From assembly GCF_017355935.1 (NCBI RefSeq), contig NZ_JAFIQT010000001.1, forward strand, positions 992,001-1,056,000: a stretch of DNA of 64,000 nt, written 5' to 3'. Under the pieces are notes generated by a model. The model was not told where the DNA came from, made no database searches, and saw only the letters and a program-made list of their open reading frames with translations. The translations under genes were made by a program, and so were the position numbers. Shown here one piece after another: positions 50,993-58,681 of this stretch; positions within the stretch are counted from its first letter, which is position 1, and each line of letters begins with the position of its first letter. The stretch comes from Telluribacter humicola (lineage in GTDB: Bacteria > Bacteroidota > Bacteroidia > Cytophagales > Spirosomataceae).

Positions 50993-52150
50993 GTGAAACC
51001 AATCCGTACGCTTGTTGACACTGCAAAGCCGCACTTCCACAAAGGAGGGCGCTTTGAGAAGTTACACCCGGCTTTTGACGCGCTGGAGACTTTCCTGTTT
51101 GTACCCGGCCATACCACCCATAACGGAGTACACATTCGTGATGCCATGGATCTTAAACGAGCCATGTTCACGGTAATAGTAGCCCTCACGCCTACCTTAT
51201 TGTTTGGCATGTGGAACGTGGGCTACCAGCACTACCAGGCGTATGGTATGCAGGTGTCCTTTGTAGATAACTTCCTTTTTGGCGCTCAGAGGGTACTTCC
51301 CATTGTCATCGTGTCCTATGCCGTAGGGTTGGGTGTGGAGTTCATCTTTGCGATCCTGCGGGGGCATCAGGTGAGTGAAGGATATCTTGTGACGGGTATG
51401 CTCATTCCGCTTATTCTGCCCGTAACCATACCCCTCTGGATGGTGGGACTGGCGGCTATATTCTGTACCGTACTGGGCAAAGAGATCTTCGGTGGTACGG
51501 GTATGAACTTCATGAACCCGGCGCTGCTGGCCCGGGCCTTCCTGTTTTTTGCTTTTCCGGCCTACATGACCGGCGACGTCTGGGTGGACCTTACACCCGA
51601 GCCGGGTCATGCACTGGTAGATGCCTATTCAGGAGCCACCAGCCTGGTCGCTTTTGATACCAACTGGACGGATATGCCTTCGGCCTGGCGTCAGTTCTGG
51701 GGCTTTGAAGCGGGCTCCATCGGCGAAACCAGCACCTTTGCCTGCCTGCTGGGTGCCCTGCTTCTGATTGGTACCGGAGTAGGTAGCTGGAAGATCATCG
51801 TGGCCTGTTGTCTGGGGGCCCTGGGCATGGGACTGCTTATGAATGTACTGGCTCCGGCGGATATCGCCAACCATGCCATGCACACACCGGCCTACTACCA
51901 CCTGCTGATGGGAGGCTTTGCGTTCGGAGCCGTATACATGGCTACCGACCCGGTGAGTGCGGCACATACCGAACGGGGTAAGTGGATCTACGGAATCCTG
52001 ATCGGCGTCTTTACAGTGGTGCTGCGGGTATTTAATCCGGCTTATCCGGAGGGCGTGATGCTGGCTATTCTGCTGATGAATGTCTTTGCACCACTCATTG
52101 ATCATGTCGTAGTTGAGCAACACATCAAAACCCGGTCTAAGCGTGCATAG
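50993..52150 (+). CDS. nqrB: Na+-translocating NADH:quinone reductase subunit B
   Basis: A 385-residue NqrB, the main membrane subunit carrying covalent FMN and riboflavin. The start is GTG at 50993 (read as MKPIRTLVDTAKPHF). Multiple TM helices are visible, for example VLPIVIVSYAVGLGVEFIFA and VTGMLIPLILPVTIPLWMV. The flavinylation motif YSGATS is present, with the acceptor Thr near residue 216. YHLLMGGFAFGAVYMATDPV and EGVMLAILLMNVFAPLID are conserved near the end. The 3' end overlaps the nqrC start. The non-ATG start and structured leader suggest dampened or regulated translation; that is inference. Confidence 0.95.
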   Translation: MKPIRTLVDTAKPHFHKGGRFEKLHPAFDALETFLFVPGHTTHNGVHIRDAMDLKRAMFTVIVALTPTLLFGMWNVGYQHYQAYGMQVSFVDNFLFGAQRVLPIVIVSYAVGLGVEFIFAILRGHQVSEGYLVTGMLIPLILPVTIPLWMVGLAAIFCTVLGKEIFGGTGMNFMNPALLARAFLFFAFPAYMTGDVWVDLTPEPGHALVDAYSGATSLVAFDTNWTDMPSAWRQFWGFEAGSIGETSTFACLLGALLLIGTGVGSWKIIVACCLGALGMGLLMNVLAPADIANHAMHTPAYYHLLMGGFAFGAVYMATDPVSAAHTERGKWIYGILIGVFTVVLRVFNPAYPEGVMLAILLMNVFAPLIDHVVVEQHIKTRSKRA

Positions 52151-52874
52151 CAATAAATATACACTTATCTACGCGGCCGTGCTGTCGGTACTGACAGCAG
52201 TGATACTGGCCGTGACTGCCGAGGGGCTGAAGCCCGCTCAGCAGGCCAACGTTATACTGGACACCAAGGCTAACATCCTGAAAGCCGTCCGCCTCGACCT
52301 AACGGAGCGGCAGCAGATCGAGCAGACCTACGAGAGTCGTATCAGAGAGGTAGTACTCAATGTTTCCGGGGAAGAACTGGAGGGAGTAGATGCTAAGGAT
52401 ATCGACATGAAAGAAGAAACGGATAAGGATTGGAAAGAGCGTCGGCTGCCCCTGTACGTGTACACAGCACCGGAAGGGGACAAAAATTATATCATACCCG
52501 TGCGGGGTGTAGGGCTGTGGGGGCCAATATGGGGGTACATCTCGCTCGAAGGCGACTTTAATACCATCTACGGAGCCTACTTCGATCACAAGGGCGAAAC
52601 GCCCGGACTGGGTGCTGAAATAGCCGAAAAGCCCTTCCAGGACCAGTTCCGGGGCAAGAAGATCATGTCGGAGGACGGTCAGTTTGTGTCGGTAAACGTG
52701 ATCAAAAAGACGGACAAGCTTGAGTACGGTGAGATGTACCGGGTCGATGCCATTTCGGGAGGGACCATCACTTCGCAGGGGACCAACGATATGATCAAAG
52801 AAGGGCTGGAGCCGTACCTGACCTATTTCAAAAAGAACAAGAGTAATAACCTTATAAGTGAGTACCGTAAGTGA
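52143..52874 (+). CDS. nqrC: Na+-translocating NADH:quinone reductase subunit C
   Basis: NqrC carries a covalent FMN on the periplasmic side. I prefer GTG 52143 (MHSNKYTLIYA), 243 residues, because this matches the usual N-terminus of the family; it overlaps the nqrB stop by 8 bases. An ATG at 52113 would add ten residues (253 total). One TM helix (YTLIYAAVLSVLTAVILAVT) is followed by the periplasmic domain. GLWGPIWGYISLEGDF and ETPGLGAEI are family motifs. The flavinylation site reads SGGTIT instead of SGAT, with the acceptor Thr near residue 208. It is followed by nqrD after 44 bases. Confidence 0.93.
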   Translation: MHSNKYTLIYAAVLSVLTAVILAVTAEGLKPAQQANVILDTKANILKAVRLDLTERQQIEQTYESRIREVVLNVSGEELEGVDAKDIDMKEETDKDWKERRLPLYVYTAPEGDKNYIIPVRGVGLWGPIWGYISLEGDFNTIYGAYFDHKGETPGLGAEIAEKPFQDQFRGKKIMSEDGQFVSVNVIKKTDKLEYGEMYRVDAISGGTITSQGTNDMIKEGLEPYLTYFKKNKSNNLISEYRK

Positions 52875-52918
52875 ATCAGTATAGTTAAGCGATTATTCAA
52901 CAGACCATTGCATGTGTT

Positions 52919-53653
52919 ATGAATGAAGAAGAACAACTGATGAGTGAGGAAGAACAGCTCACCACCGTACGGGAAGAGGCTACCACCGCTACCCCGTCCG
53001 TAGTACCGGTTAAGAAAAGAGAAGCTTTATTTTCAAAAAAGAATGTTCAGACCCTTCGGGACCCGCTGGATGACACCAATCCCGTCACCGTGCAGGTCTT
53101 GGGTATTTGTTCGGCGCTGGCCGTCACGGTGCAGATGAAGCCCGCCCTGATCATGGCGTTGGGGGTTACGTTTGTGGTAGCCTTCTCCAACCTGATCGTA
53201 TCCATGCTGCGGCGCACCATACCCACCCGCATTCGGATCATCGTGCAGCTGATTATCGTAGCCATGCTGGTTACCATCGTAGATCAGCTCCTGAAAGCTT
53301 ATATGTTTGACATCAGCAAGAAGCTATCCGTATTCGTAGGACTCATCATTACCAACTGTATCGTGATGGGGCGTCTGGAAGCCTTTGCGCTGGCCCAACG
53401 GCCCTGGCCGGCTTTTCTGGATGGTATTGGCAATGGCCTCGGCTATGGGTTGATACTCCTGGTGGTGGCCTTCTTCCGCGAGCTGTTCGGGGCAGGTACC
53501 CTCTTTGGCTTTAAGGTGGTACCTCAGTGGGCTTATGATATGGGCTACGTCAACAACGGCCTGATGGTACTTCCTCCGGCGGCTTTGTTTGTGATCGGGA
53601 TCTACATCTGGTGGCAGCGCAGCCGTAACCAAAAGCTGATCAACGTGTCCTGA
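52919..53653 (+). CDS. nqrD: Na+-translocating NADH:quinone reductase subunit D
   Basis: A 244-residue NqrD, an integral subunit of the Na+ channel. The core starts around residue 38 (FSKKNVQTLRDPLDDTNPVT, then VQVLGICSALAVTVQ) and contains six TM helices, including NCIVMGRLEAFA, which with NqrE's NCSI segment carries the Cys ligands of an intramembrane Fe centre. The first 30 or so residues are an acidic extension (MNEEEQLMSEEEQLTTVREE) with a short internal repeat, not usual for the family. A later start codon is not obvious, so the extension may be genuine. Confidence 0.94.
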   Translation: MNEEEQLMSEEEQLTTVREEATTATPSVVPVKKREALFSKKNVQTLRDPLDDTNPVTVQVLGICSALAVTVQMKPALIMALGVTFVVAFSNLIVSMLRRTIPTRIRIIVQLIIVAMLVTIVDQLLKAYMFDISKKLSVFVGLIITNCIVMGRLEAFALAQRPWPAFLDGIGNGLGYGLILLVVAFFRELFGAGTLFGFKVVPQWAYDMGYVNNGLMVLPPAALFVIGIYIWWQRSRNQKLINVS

Positions 53654-53670
53654 GTAAAGGGTATGAATAA

Positions 53671-53694
53671 ATGGCCTGTGGGGACACAGGCCAT
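53671..53694. repeat. Perfect hairpin between nqrD and nqrE
   Basis: ATGGCCTGTG-GGGA-CACAGGCCAT, 10-bp arms with a GGGA loop, 17 bases after the nqrD stop. No T tract follows, so it is more likely an mRNA-processing or stability element than a terminator. Confidence 0.6.
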
Positions 53695-53735
53695 GGTGTT
53701 GCGATGCTGAAAAGCTATTTGCTTTTAGCTACTCT

Positions 53736-53775
53736 TCTAACACCTAACCAGCTAATAACTAAATATCTAACAGCT
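53736..53775 (+). repeat. CTAAYAGCTAA leader repeat ahead of nqrE
   Basis: CTAACACCTAACCAGCTAAT then AACTAAATATCTAACAGCT directly abuts ATG 53776. The same word family precedes several permease genes. Confidence 0.5.
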
Positions 53776-54390
53776 ATGTATGAGCTAATTAATATATTTA
53801 TCAGGGCCATTTTTATCGAGAATGTAATCTTCGCCTTCTTCCTGGGGATGTGTTCGTTCCTGGCCGTGTCCAAGAAGATCAAGACCGCCTTTGGACTGGG
53901 GCTGGCAGTTATATTCGTAATGGTACTGACCACCCCGCTCAACTACCTTATCCTGAACTATATGCTGGGAGAAGGAGCCCTGGCCTGGATACATCCGTCA
54001 CTGGCTTCGGTGGATCTGACCTTCTTAGCCTTTATTCTATTTATCTCCACCATCGCGGGAGCCGTGCAGTTGGTCGAGATGAGCGTGGAGAAGTTTGTGC
54101 CGGCGCTTTATGCCTCGTTGGGTATCTTCCTGCCGCTCATTACCGTTAACTGCTCCATCCTGGGTACTTCGCTATTCATGCAGGAGCGTCAGTATACCTT
54201 CGCCGAAACCGCCGTTTTCTCCTTAGGAGCGGGCGTTGGGTTCTTTCTGGCCATAGTACTACTGGCAGCCATTCGGGAGCGGCTTCGTTACTCCAACGTT
54301 CCCCAGCCTCTGCAGGGTCTGGGCATTGCGATGATTATTACGGCTCTGATGGGCCTGGCATTTTTGAGTTTTTCCGGAATCAAACTCTGA
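53776..54390 (+). CDS. nqrE: Na+-translocating NADH:quinone reductase subunit E
   Basis: A 204-residue NqrE starting at ATG 53776 (MYELINIFIRAIFIENVIFA), the conserved N-terminus of the family; the longer frame from 53671 would translate the intergenic hairpin and repeats. Six TM helices are visible. FFLGMCSFLAVSKK and VNCSILGTSLFM contain the paired Cys that, with NqrD, hold the intramembrane iron centre. The C-terminus (LQGLGIAMIITALMGLAFLSFSGIKL) is typical. nqrF starts 6 bases after the stop. Confidence 0.95.
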   Translation: MYELINIFIRAIFIENVIFAFFLGMCSFLAVSKKIKTAFGLGLAVIFVMVLTTPLNYLILNYMLGEGALAWIHPSLASVDLTFLAFILFISTIAGAVQLVEMSVEKFVPALYASLGIFLPLITVNCSILGTSLFMQERQYTFAETAVFSLGAGVGFFLAIVLLAAIRERLRYSNVPQPLQGLGIAMIITALMGLAFLSFSGIKL

Positions 54391-54396
54391 CCGCTC

Positions 54397-55701
54397 ATGC
54401 TACCCGTACTTACCACCAGTGTACTTGTTTTTATAATCATTATCCTGTTGCTGGCTTTTCTAATCCTGCTGGCTAAGGAACGGTTACTGCCCCAGCGTGA
54501 TGTAGCTATCATCATCAATGATAACAGGGATACGCCCCTGGTAGTAAAGCCGGGTTCTTCGCTGCTGTCCACGCTGGCGGCGCGTGATATATTTCTTTCC
54601 TCGGCCTGTGGGGGAGGAGGTACCTGTGCCATGTGCAAGTGCCAGGTATACGAAGGGGGGGGCGAAGTACTACCTACCGAAACCAACCACCTCAACCGCC
54701 GTCAGGTCAAAGAGCGGATACGGCTGGCCTGTCAGGTCAAGGTCAAGGAGGATATGCGCATTGAGGTACCCGCCGAGGTATTCGGGGTGAAGAAGTGGGA
54801 GTGTACGGTGGAGTCTAACTACAACGTAGCAACCTTCATCAAGGAGTTCATGGTAAAGCTGCCGGAGGGGGAACACCTGGACTTTAAAGCAGGAGGCTAC
54901 ATCCAGATCGACATACCCGAGACGGTAGTCAACTACAAGGATATGGATATCACGGCGCACCCGCTCTACCACGACTCGCCCTACAAGTTTCAGGAAGACT
55001 GGGATAAGTTTGGGTTGTGGCCGCTTAAGATGGTGAATGACGAGCCTATATTCCGGGCCTACTCCATGGCCAATCACCCCGCCGAGGGCAACATCATCAA
55101 GCTCACCGTCCGGATCGCTACGCCTCCCTTCGACCGTGCCCGTAACGGGTGGATGGACGTCAACCCGGGGGTAGCTTCTTCCTACATATTCAGTCGGAAG
55201 CCCGGTGATAAGGTGACCATATCAGGACCTTACGGAGAATTCTTTATCAAAGAAACAGATCGTGAAATGTTGTATATAGGCGGGGGAGCCGGTATGGCTC
55301 CTATGCGCTCGCACCTGTTCCACCTGTTCCATACGCTGAAGACTGAGCGCAAAGTGACCTTCTTCTACGGCGGCCGTACCCGCAAGGAGCTGTTTTACAT
55401 TGACGAGTTCAGACAGATTGAAAAAGAATTCCCTAACTTTAAGTTTGTCGTAGCCCTGGATGGTCCCCTGCCCGAAGACAACTGGACGGTAAAGAAAGAC
55501 CTCGACGATCCCGAGGGCGACGGATTCATTGGTTTTGTTCATAACGTGGTTATCAAAGAATTCTTGAGTAAACATCCCGCTCCTGAAGACCTGGAAGTGT
55601 ACTTCTGCGGTCCGCCGATGATGAACCAGTCAGTCATTAAAATGGCTGATGACTGGGGCATACCATCCGAAAACGTATCCTTTGACGATTTCGGTAGCTA
55701 A
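54397..55701 (+). CDS. nqrF: Na+-translocating NADH:quinone reductase subunit F
   Basis: A 434-residue NqrF, the NADH dehydrogenase subunit with one TM anchor (residues 7-26). The 2Fe-2S domain has Cys 71, 77, 80 and 112 in the pattern C-x5-C-x2-C...C ([17 protein letters not shown]). The ferredoxin-reductase part carries the FAD site RAYSMAN and GPYGEFF, the NADH site [12 protein letters not shown], and the C-terminal CGPPMM. All key residues are present. Its stop codon overlaps the apbE start (TAATG), indicating coupling. Confidence 0.96.
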   Translation: MLPVLTTSVLVFIIIILLLAFLILLAKERLLPQRDVAIIINDNRDTPLVVKPGSSLLSTLAARDIFLSSACGGGGTCAMCKCQVYEGGGEVLPTETNHLNRRQVKERIRLACQVKVKEDMRIEVPAEVFGVKKWECTVESNYNVATFIKEFMVKLPEGEHLDFKAGGYIQIDIPETVVNYKDMDITAHPLYHDSPYKFQEDWDKFGLWPLKMVNDEPIFRAYSMANHPAEGNIIKLTVRIATPPFDRARNGWMDVNPGVASSYIFSRKPGDKVTISGPYGEFFIKETDREMLYIGGGAGMAPMRSHLFHLFHTLKTERKVTFFYGGRTRKELFYIDEFRQIEKEFPNFKFVVALDGPLPEDNWTVKKDLDDPEGDGFIGFVHNVVIKEFLSKHPAPEDLEVYFCGPPMMNQSVIKMADDWGIPSENVSFDDFGS

Positions 55702-56699
55702 TGCGGTTAAAGTTTGTCTGTGTACTTATGGTTTGGGCGGGTTGGCTGGCGGGATGTCAGTCTACCCGGAAGAGCTATACCCATCTCGAAGGGCAGGCCC
55801 AGGGTACTACCTTCCGGATCGTCTACAACGATTCGTTAGCCAGGGACTATTCACATGCCGTGGATAGTATATTCAGGGTGATCGACCACAGCATGTCCCT
55901 CTGGGATAGTACCTCGGTGATCAGCGGGTTCAACGCCAATCGCTCCTATGTACGAGCCGATCCCCATTTTGCCACTGTATTCAGGAAGGCACAGGAGGTT
56001 TCAGCCAGTACCAGTGGCTACTTCGATGCCACCGTAGGGCCGTTGGTAAAAATCTGGGGATTCAGCTATAAGAAAGGCTTACCCCAACCCGATTCGGCCC
56101 GGGTAGATAGTCTGCTCCGATTGGTTGGATATAAGAAGGTCCGGCTGGAGGGAGGGCAGCTACAGAAAGAGACTCCAGCCATGGAGGTAGATTTTAATGC
56201 TATCGCTCAGGGTTATACGGTGGATGTGATTGCTGACTTCCTGAAAAGTAAGGGAGTAAAGAACTACCTGGTAGAGATAGGAGGGGAAGTACGGGCCGAG
56301 GGACGGAACGAGCGAGACGAAACCTGGCATATAGGTATAGACAAGCCCGTAGATAACAGCGAGGAGGGACGGCCCCTGCAGACGGTCGTACCGCTGAGCG
56401 GACGGGCGCTGGCTACCTCAGGTAGCTACAGGAAGTTTGTCGAGCGCGATGGGCGTCGGTACAGCCACGCCATTGACCCGCATACGGGTTTTCCTATTAC
56501 ACATAGCCTACTCAGTATATCAGTGATCGCCGACGACTGCATGACCGCCGACGCTTACGCCACGGCTTTTCTGGTGATGGGGCTGGACAGAGCCTTACCC
56601 ATTGCGAAGGCGCACAATTTGGAACTCTACGGCATTTATGAAGGCGAGGGTGGTGCCTTGCAGGTGTACAGTAGTCCGGGCTTCGGGGAGAAAGAGTGA
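55701..56699 (+). CDS. apbE: FAD:protein FMN transferase (ApbE) lipoprotein
   Basis: A 332-residue enzyme that transfers FMN from FAD to threonines of NqrB and NqrC. A lipoprotein signal ends GWLAGCQSTRK (Cys 19), placing it on the periplasmic side where its targets lie. Family marks include GTTFRIVYND, MSLWDSTSVISGFN, DATVGPLVKIWGF, DFNAIAQGYTVDVIADFL, EIGGEVRAEG, the Mg/FAD loop YSHAIDPHTGFPI, and DDCMTADAYATAFLVMG. It overlaps the nqrF stop by one base, so both are made together. Confidence 0.96.
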   Translation: MRLKFVCVLMVWAGWLAGCQSTRKSYTHLEGQAQGTTFRIVYNDSLARDYSHAVDSIFRVIDHSMSLWDSTSVISGFNANRSYVRADPHFATVFRKAQEVSASTSGYFDATVGPLVKIWGFSYKKGLPQPDSARVDSLLRLVGYKKVRLEGGQLQKETPAMEVDFNAIAQGYTVDVIADFLKSKGVKNYLVEIGGEVRAEGRNERDETWHIGIDKPVDNSEEGRPLQTVVPLSGRALATSGSYRKFVERDGRRYSHAIDPHTGFPITHSLLSISVIADDCMTADAYATAFLVMGLDRALPIAKAHNLELYGIYEGEGGALQVYSSPGFGEKE

Positions 56700-56785
56700 G
56701 TGCAGAATTATGAATTCTTAATGCTGAATTAGTTTTTAGTAGGGAAATGAAGGACAGGTCTCTACTTAACCTGTAACGCATCCTG

Positions 56786-57007
56786 CTACTTCGCAGCGCC
56801 AGCTTCTAAATTCTCTTCCTGCTTTTCACAGGCTTCTCCGGCCTTGCGGCCACAAACTCCGCAGGTCACTCCATCATTCCGCAGGTAAGGGTTGTTGTTG
56901 GCACAGGTTCCCCTGAACTCACCTCCTTTCACAAAGAGGAGTCGCAGGCTGAACAGAAAGAATCCGATCAGCACCAGCACAATCGATACGATCAGGACAG
57001 GTACCAT
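56786..57007 (-). CDS. Small Cys-rich membrane protein, candidate NqrM-like maturation factor
   Basis: 73 residues: one N-terminal TM helix (VPVLIVSIVLVLIGFFLFSL), then KGGEFRGTCANNNP, VTCGVCGRKAGEACEKQ and an acidic/Ala tail. The soluble part has four Cys (T-C-A; T-C-G-V-C-G; A-C-E). Proteobacterial NqrM (DUF539) is likewise a short TM protein with a Cys cluster after a G-(S/T)-C motif and is needed to assemble the Fe centre in NqrD/NqrE. Here the gene is convergent with the nqr-apbE cluster. The functional link is inferred from neighbourhood and Cys layout; direct homology to NqrM is not established. Confidence 0.6.
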   Translation of the reverse strand: MVPVLIVSIVLVLIGFFLFSLRLLFVKGGEFRGTCANNNPYLRNDGVTCGVCGRKAGEACEKQEENLEAGAAK

Positions 57008-57078
57008 AGCTATCTTTTTTAGTAAATATACACGTAATGGACTTCAATAAAAATATAATAATAAATTTCTTATAAAGA

Positions 57079-57110
57079 TTTGTATTAAAGACAGTGAATT
57101 AGTATCTTCG
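57079..57110 (+). promoter_or_regulatory. Candidate housekeeping promoter for the CBS gene
   Basis: TTTG (57079-57082), 20 bases, then TATCTTCG (57103-57110) fits the Bacteroidota -33/-7 consensus TTTG and TAnnTTTG with one mismatch. ATG 57153 lies 42 bases downstream. Confidence 0.45.
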
Positions 57111-57152
57111 ATTTATTCTTCTTTCTCCTTACTAACTCAAAATGATGTAGTT

Positions 57153-57587
57153 ATGACCTCAGTCAAAAAACTGTTGGACGGGAAGGCTGTTTCTGCCGTA
57201 TGGAGCGTAACGCCTGATACTACCGTTATCGACACCCTGCATTTTATGTCTGAGAAGAATATCGGAGCCGTGGTGGTGCTGGATGAGGAAAGGCTGGCGG
57301 GTATCTTCTCGGAGCGTGATTATGCCCGCAAGGGAATTATTCAGGGGCGCAAAGCCAAGAGTACACCTATCGGTGAAGTCATGACTGAGCATGTTTTTAC
57401 GGTTTCGTCGGACATGGGTATTCAGGAGTGTATGAAGCTGTTCAGTGAGAAGAAGATCCGCCACCTGCCCGTTGTGGATCAGGGACGGGTAGTGGGGGTA
57501 CTCAGCATCGGCGACATTGTTAATTCCATCATGAGTGAGCAGCGGCAGCACATTCAGTTTCTGGAACACTACATTACCAACGCCTGA
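57153..57587 (+). CDS. CBS-domain protein
   Basis: A 144-residue protein made of a tandem CBS pair. The first domain covers about residues 8-63 (AVWSVTPDTTVIDTLHFM, IGAVVVLDEERLAGIFSERD), the second about 74-130 (VMTEHVFTVSSDMGIQECM, IRHLPVVDQGRVVGVLSIGD). CBS pairs bind adenine nucleotides or S-adenosylmethionine and usually regulate a partner enzyme or channel. No effector domain is fused, and there is no signal peptide, so it is cytosolic. It stands alone between the Nqr block and the second Kazal pair, with its own likely promoter. Confidence 0.92.
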   Translation: MTSVKKLLDGKAVSAVWSVTPDTTVIDTLHFMSEKNIGAVVVLDEERLAGIFSERDYARKGIIQGRKAKSTPIGEVMTEHVFTVSSDMGIQECMKLFSEKKIRHLPVVDQGRVVGVLSIGDIVNSIMSEQRQHIQFLEHYITNA

Positions 57588-57754
57588 CGTACTTCCGACC
57601 TATAGCCACTCACTTTTACACTCTCTTTCGGGCTCCTATTTATCTTCTTTAAGGGTACCACCCGCTGATACAGGTGGTCCTGGTCTTCTTTTGTCTCTAC
57701 GCAGAGGCCATCTTCCGCCCATGGGCTAAAAAAAATGTTTGGATGGTTTACAAC

Positions 57755-57797
57755 CCCTTTGGCTTATACCGACTCTATGTAGGTGTAAACCAAAGGG
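57755..57797. promoter_or_regulatory. Imperfect inverted repeat just before the second Kazal gene
   Basis: CCCTTTGGCTTATACC (57755-57770) pairs with GGTGTAAACCAAAGGG (57782-57797) at 14 of 16 positions around an 11-base loop, ending 12 bases before ATG 57810. A related half-site (GGATGGTTTACAACC) lies just upstream. This could be an operator or a translation-controlling hairpin. Confidence 0.45.
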
Positions 57798-57809
57798 AAT
57801 ACACCATCT

Positions 57810-58046
57810 ATGCAACTGATTTCAAAAACTACTTTGTTGGTACTACTGCTTTGGGGTAGCCTCCCCGGATGCCAGGATCAGGATGCAGTAAAGGAATGCC
57901 AGGAGCGTCCACGCGACGACCGGGCCTGCTATGAGATATACGCTCCCGTGTGCGGGTGCAACGGCAAGACGTATCCCAACGATTGTGAAGCCTTAGCGGC
58001 GGGCATTACCCGCTTTACGGAAGGGCCTTGCAAGCAAGCGGATTAA
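57810..58046 (+). CDS. Kazal-type serine-protease-inhibitor lipoprotein, copy 2
   Basis: A 78-residue paralogue of the protein at 48552-48779. The lipoprotein signal ends WGSLPGCQDQD; the six-Cys Kazal domain reads CQERPRDDRACYEIY, APVCGCNGKTYPNDC and EGPC. Shared positions with copy 1 include DDR-x-CY, PVCGCNGKTY-x-NDCEA and GIT-x-FT-x-GPC. The start at ATG 57810 puts the hydrophobic signal first. The partner lipoprotein gene begins 73 bases downstream, a larger gap than in the first pair (5 bases). Confidence 0.9.
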   Translation: MQLISKTTLLVLLLWGSLPGCQDQDAVKECQERPRDDRACYEIYAPVCGCNGKTYPNDCEALAAGITRFTEGPCKQAD

Positions 58047-58119
58047 GGCACCAGCCGGTATAGTTTTTTAATTTTTATTCACCTTTTATTCACCTTAAAC
58101 CTAAAATCAATTAGCCATT

Positions 58120-58479
58120 ATGAAACTAGTAATCACACTATTTGGTCTGCTGGCGTGGGCAAGCTGTCAGGAAAATGAAATACCTCTTGAAAATGTAGTC
58201 GATTCGGAAGCTACCGTAGTGAGCAACCTGGCTGCCGATGGGTGCGACTGGCACATAGAGGTACCGTCGGGTGAGCAGACTTATTACTATGTACCTACTA
58301 AAGCCACCGAAGATAAACTGAAGTCAGCTGTGGAGGCTTGGAAAACCGAGAATAGCTACAGCTTTACCCCTATTTCCATTAAGTACCGTGCTACCAGCGG
58401 CAAGCAGTCGGTTGAGTGCGGATGGGGCAAGAAGAGCGAATTTACGGAGATAGAGATCCTGGAAGTAAAGAAAAAATAA
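58120..58479 (+). CDS. Lipoprotein partner of the Kazal protein, copy 2
   Basis: A 119-residue lipoprotein (lipobox LLAWASCQENE) paralogous to that at 48785-49150. Shared landmarks are V-x-NL-x-x-DGC-x-WH, Y-x-PTKAT, I-x-YR-x-TS, V-x-CG-x-G and EIEI. Between them the middle (KLKSAVEAWKTENSYSFTPI) is variable. Two conserved Cys beyond the lipid anchor suggest a disulfide. No enzyme motif is visible. A terminator with T tract lies 29 bases after the stop. The family is not one I recognise. Confidence 0.7.
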   Translation: MKLVITLFGLLAWASCQENEIPLENVVDSEATVVSNLAADGCDWHIEVPSGEQTYYYVPTKATEDKLKSAVEAWKTENSYSFTPISIKYRATSGKQSVECGWGKKSEFTEIEILEVKKK

Positions 58480-58508
58480 AAAGTAAATCCTGTTCATCTG
58501 CGTACATC

Positions 58509-58534
58509 AAGTGTCCGGTAACGGGCACTTTTTT
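58509..58534 (+). terminator. Rho-independent terminator
   Basis: AAGTGTCCG and CGGGCACTT pair with one G-T around GTAA, followed by T4. It ends the second Kazal/partner unit and shares the GTGTCCG core with the hairpin at 59763-59794. Confidence 0.8.
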
Positions 58535-58681
58535 GTTTGCTGTAAAAGGTAATTAGCTGATAGTGAGTGCTTATAGGAGGTGGGTATGGTTATTGGGTAA
58601 AGTAGATAAAGGAAATATTTCTGAGCAGTGACGCAACCTGCCGACCTGTTATTCCATCCTTAAAAAAACATACCTATAACC

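Noticed and set aside
53671-53775. Upstream extension of nqrE (35 extra codons from ATG 53671)
   Set aside because: It would translate a perfect hairpin and CTAA leader repeats, and the conserved NqrE N-terminus begins at 53776.
57674-57859. 61-codon + strand frame overlapping the second Kazal gene
   Set aside because: It reads through the upstream inverted repeat and overlaps the Kazal signal peptide out of frame; no features support it.
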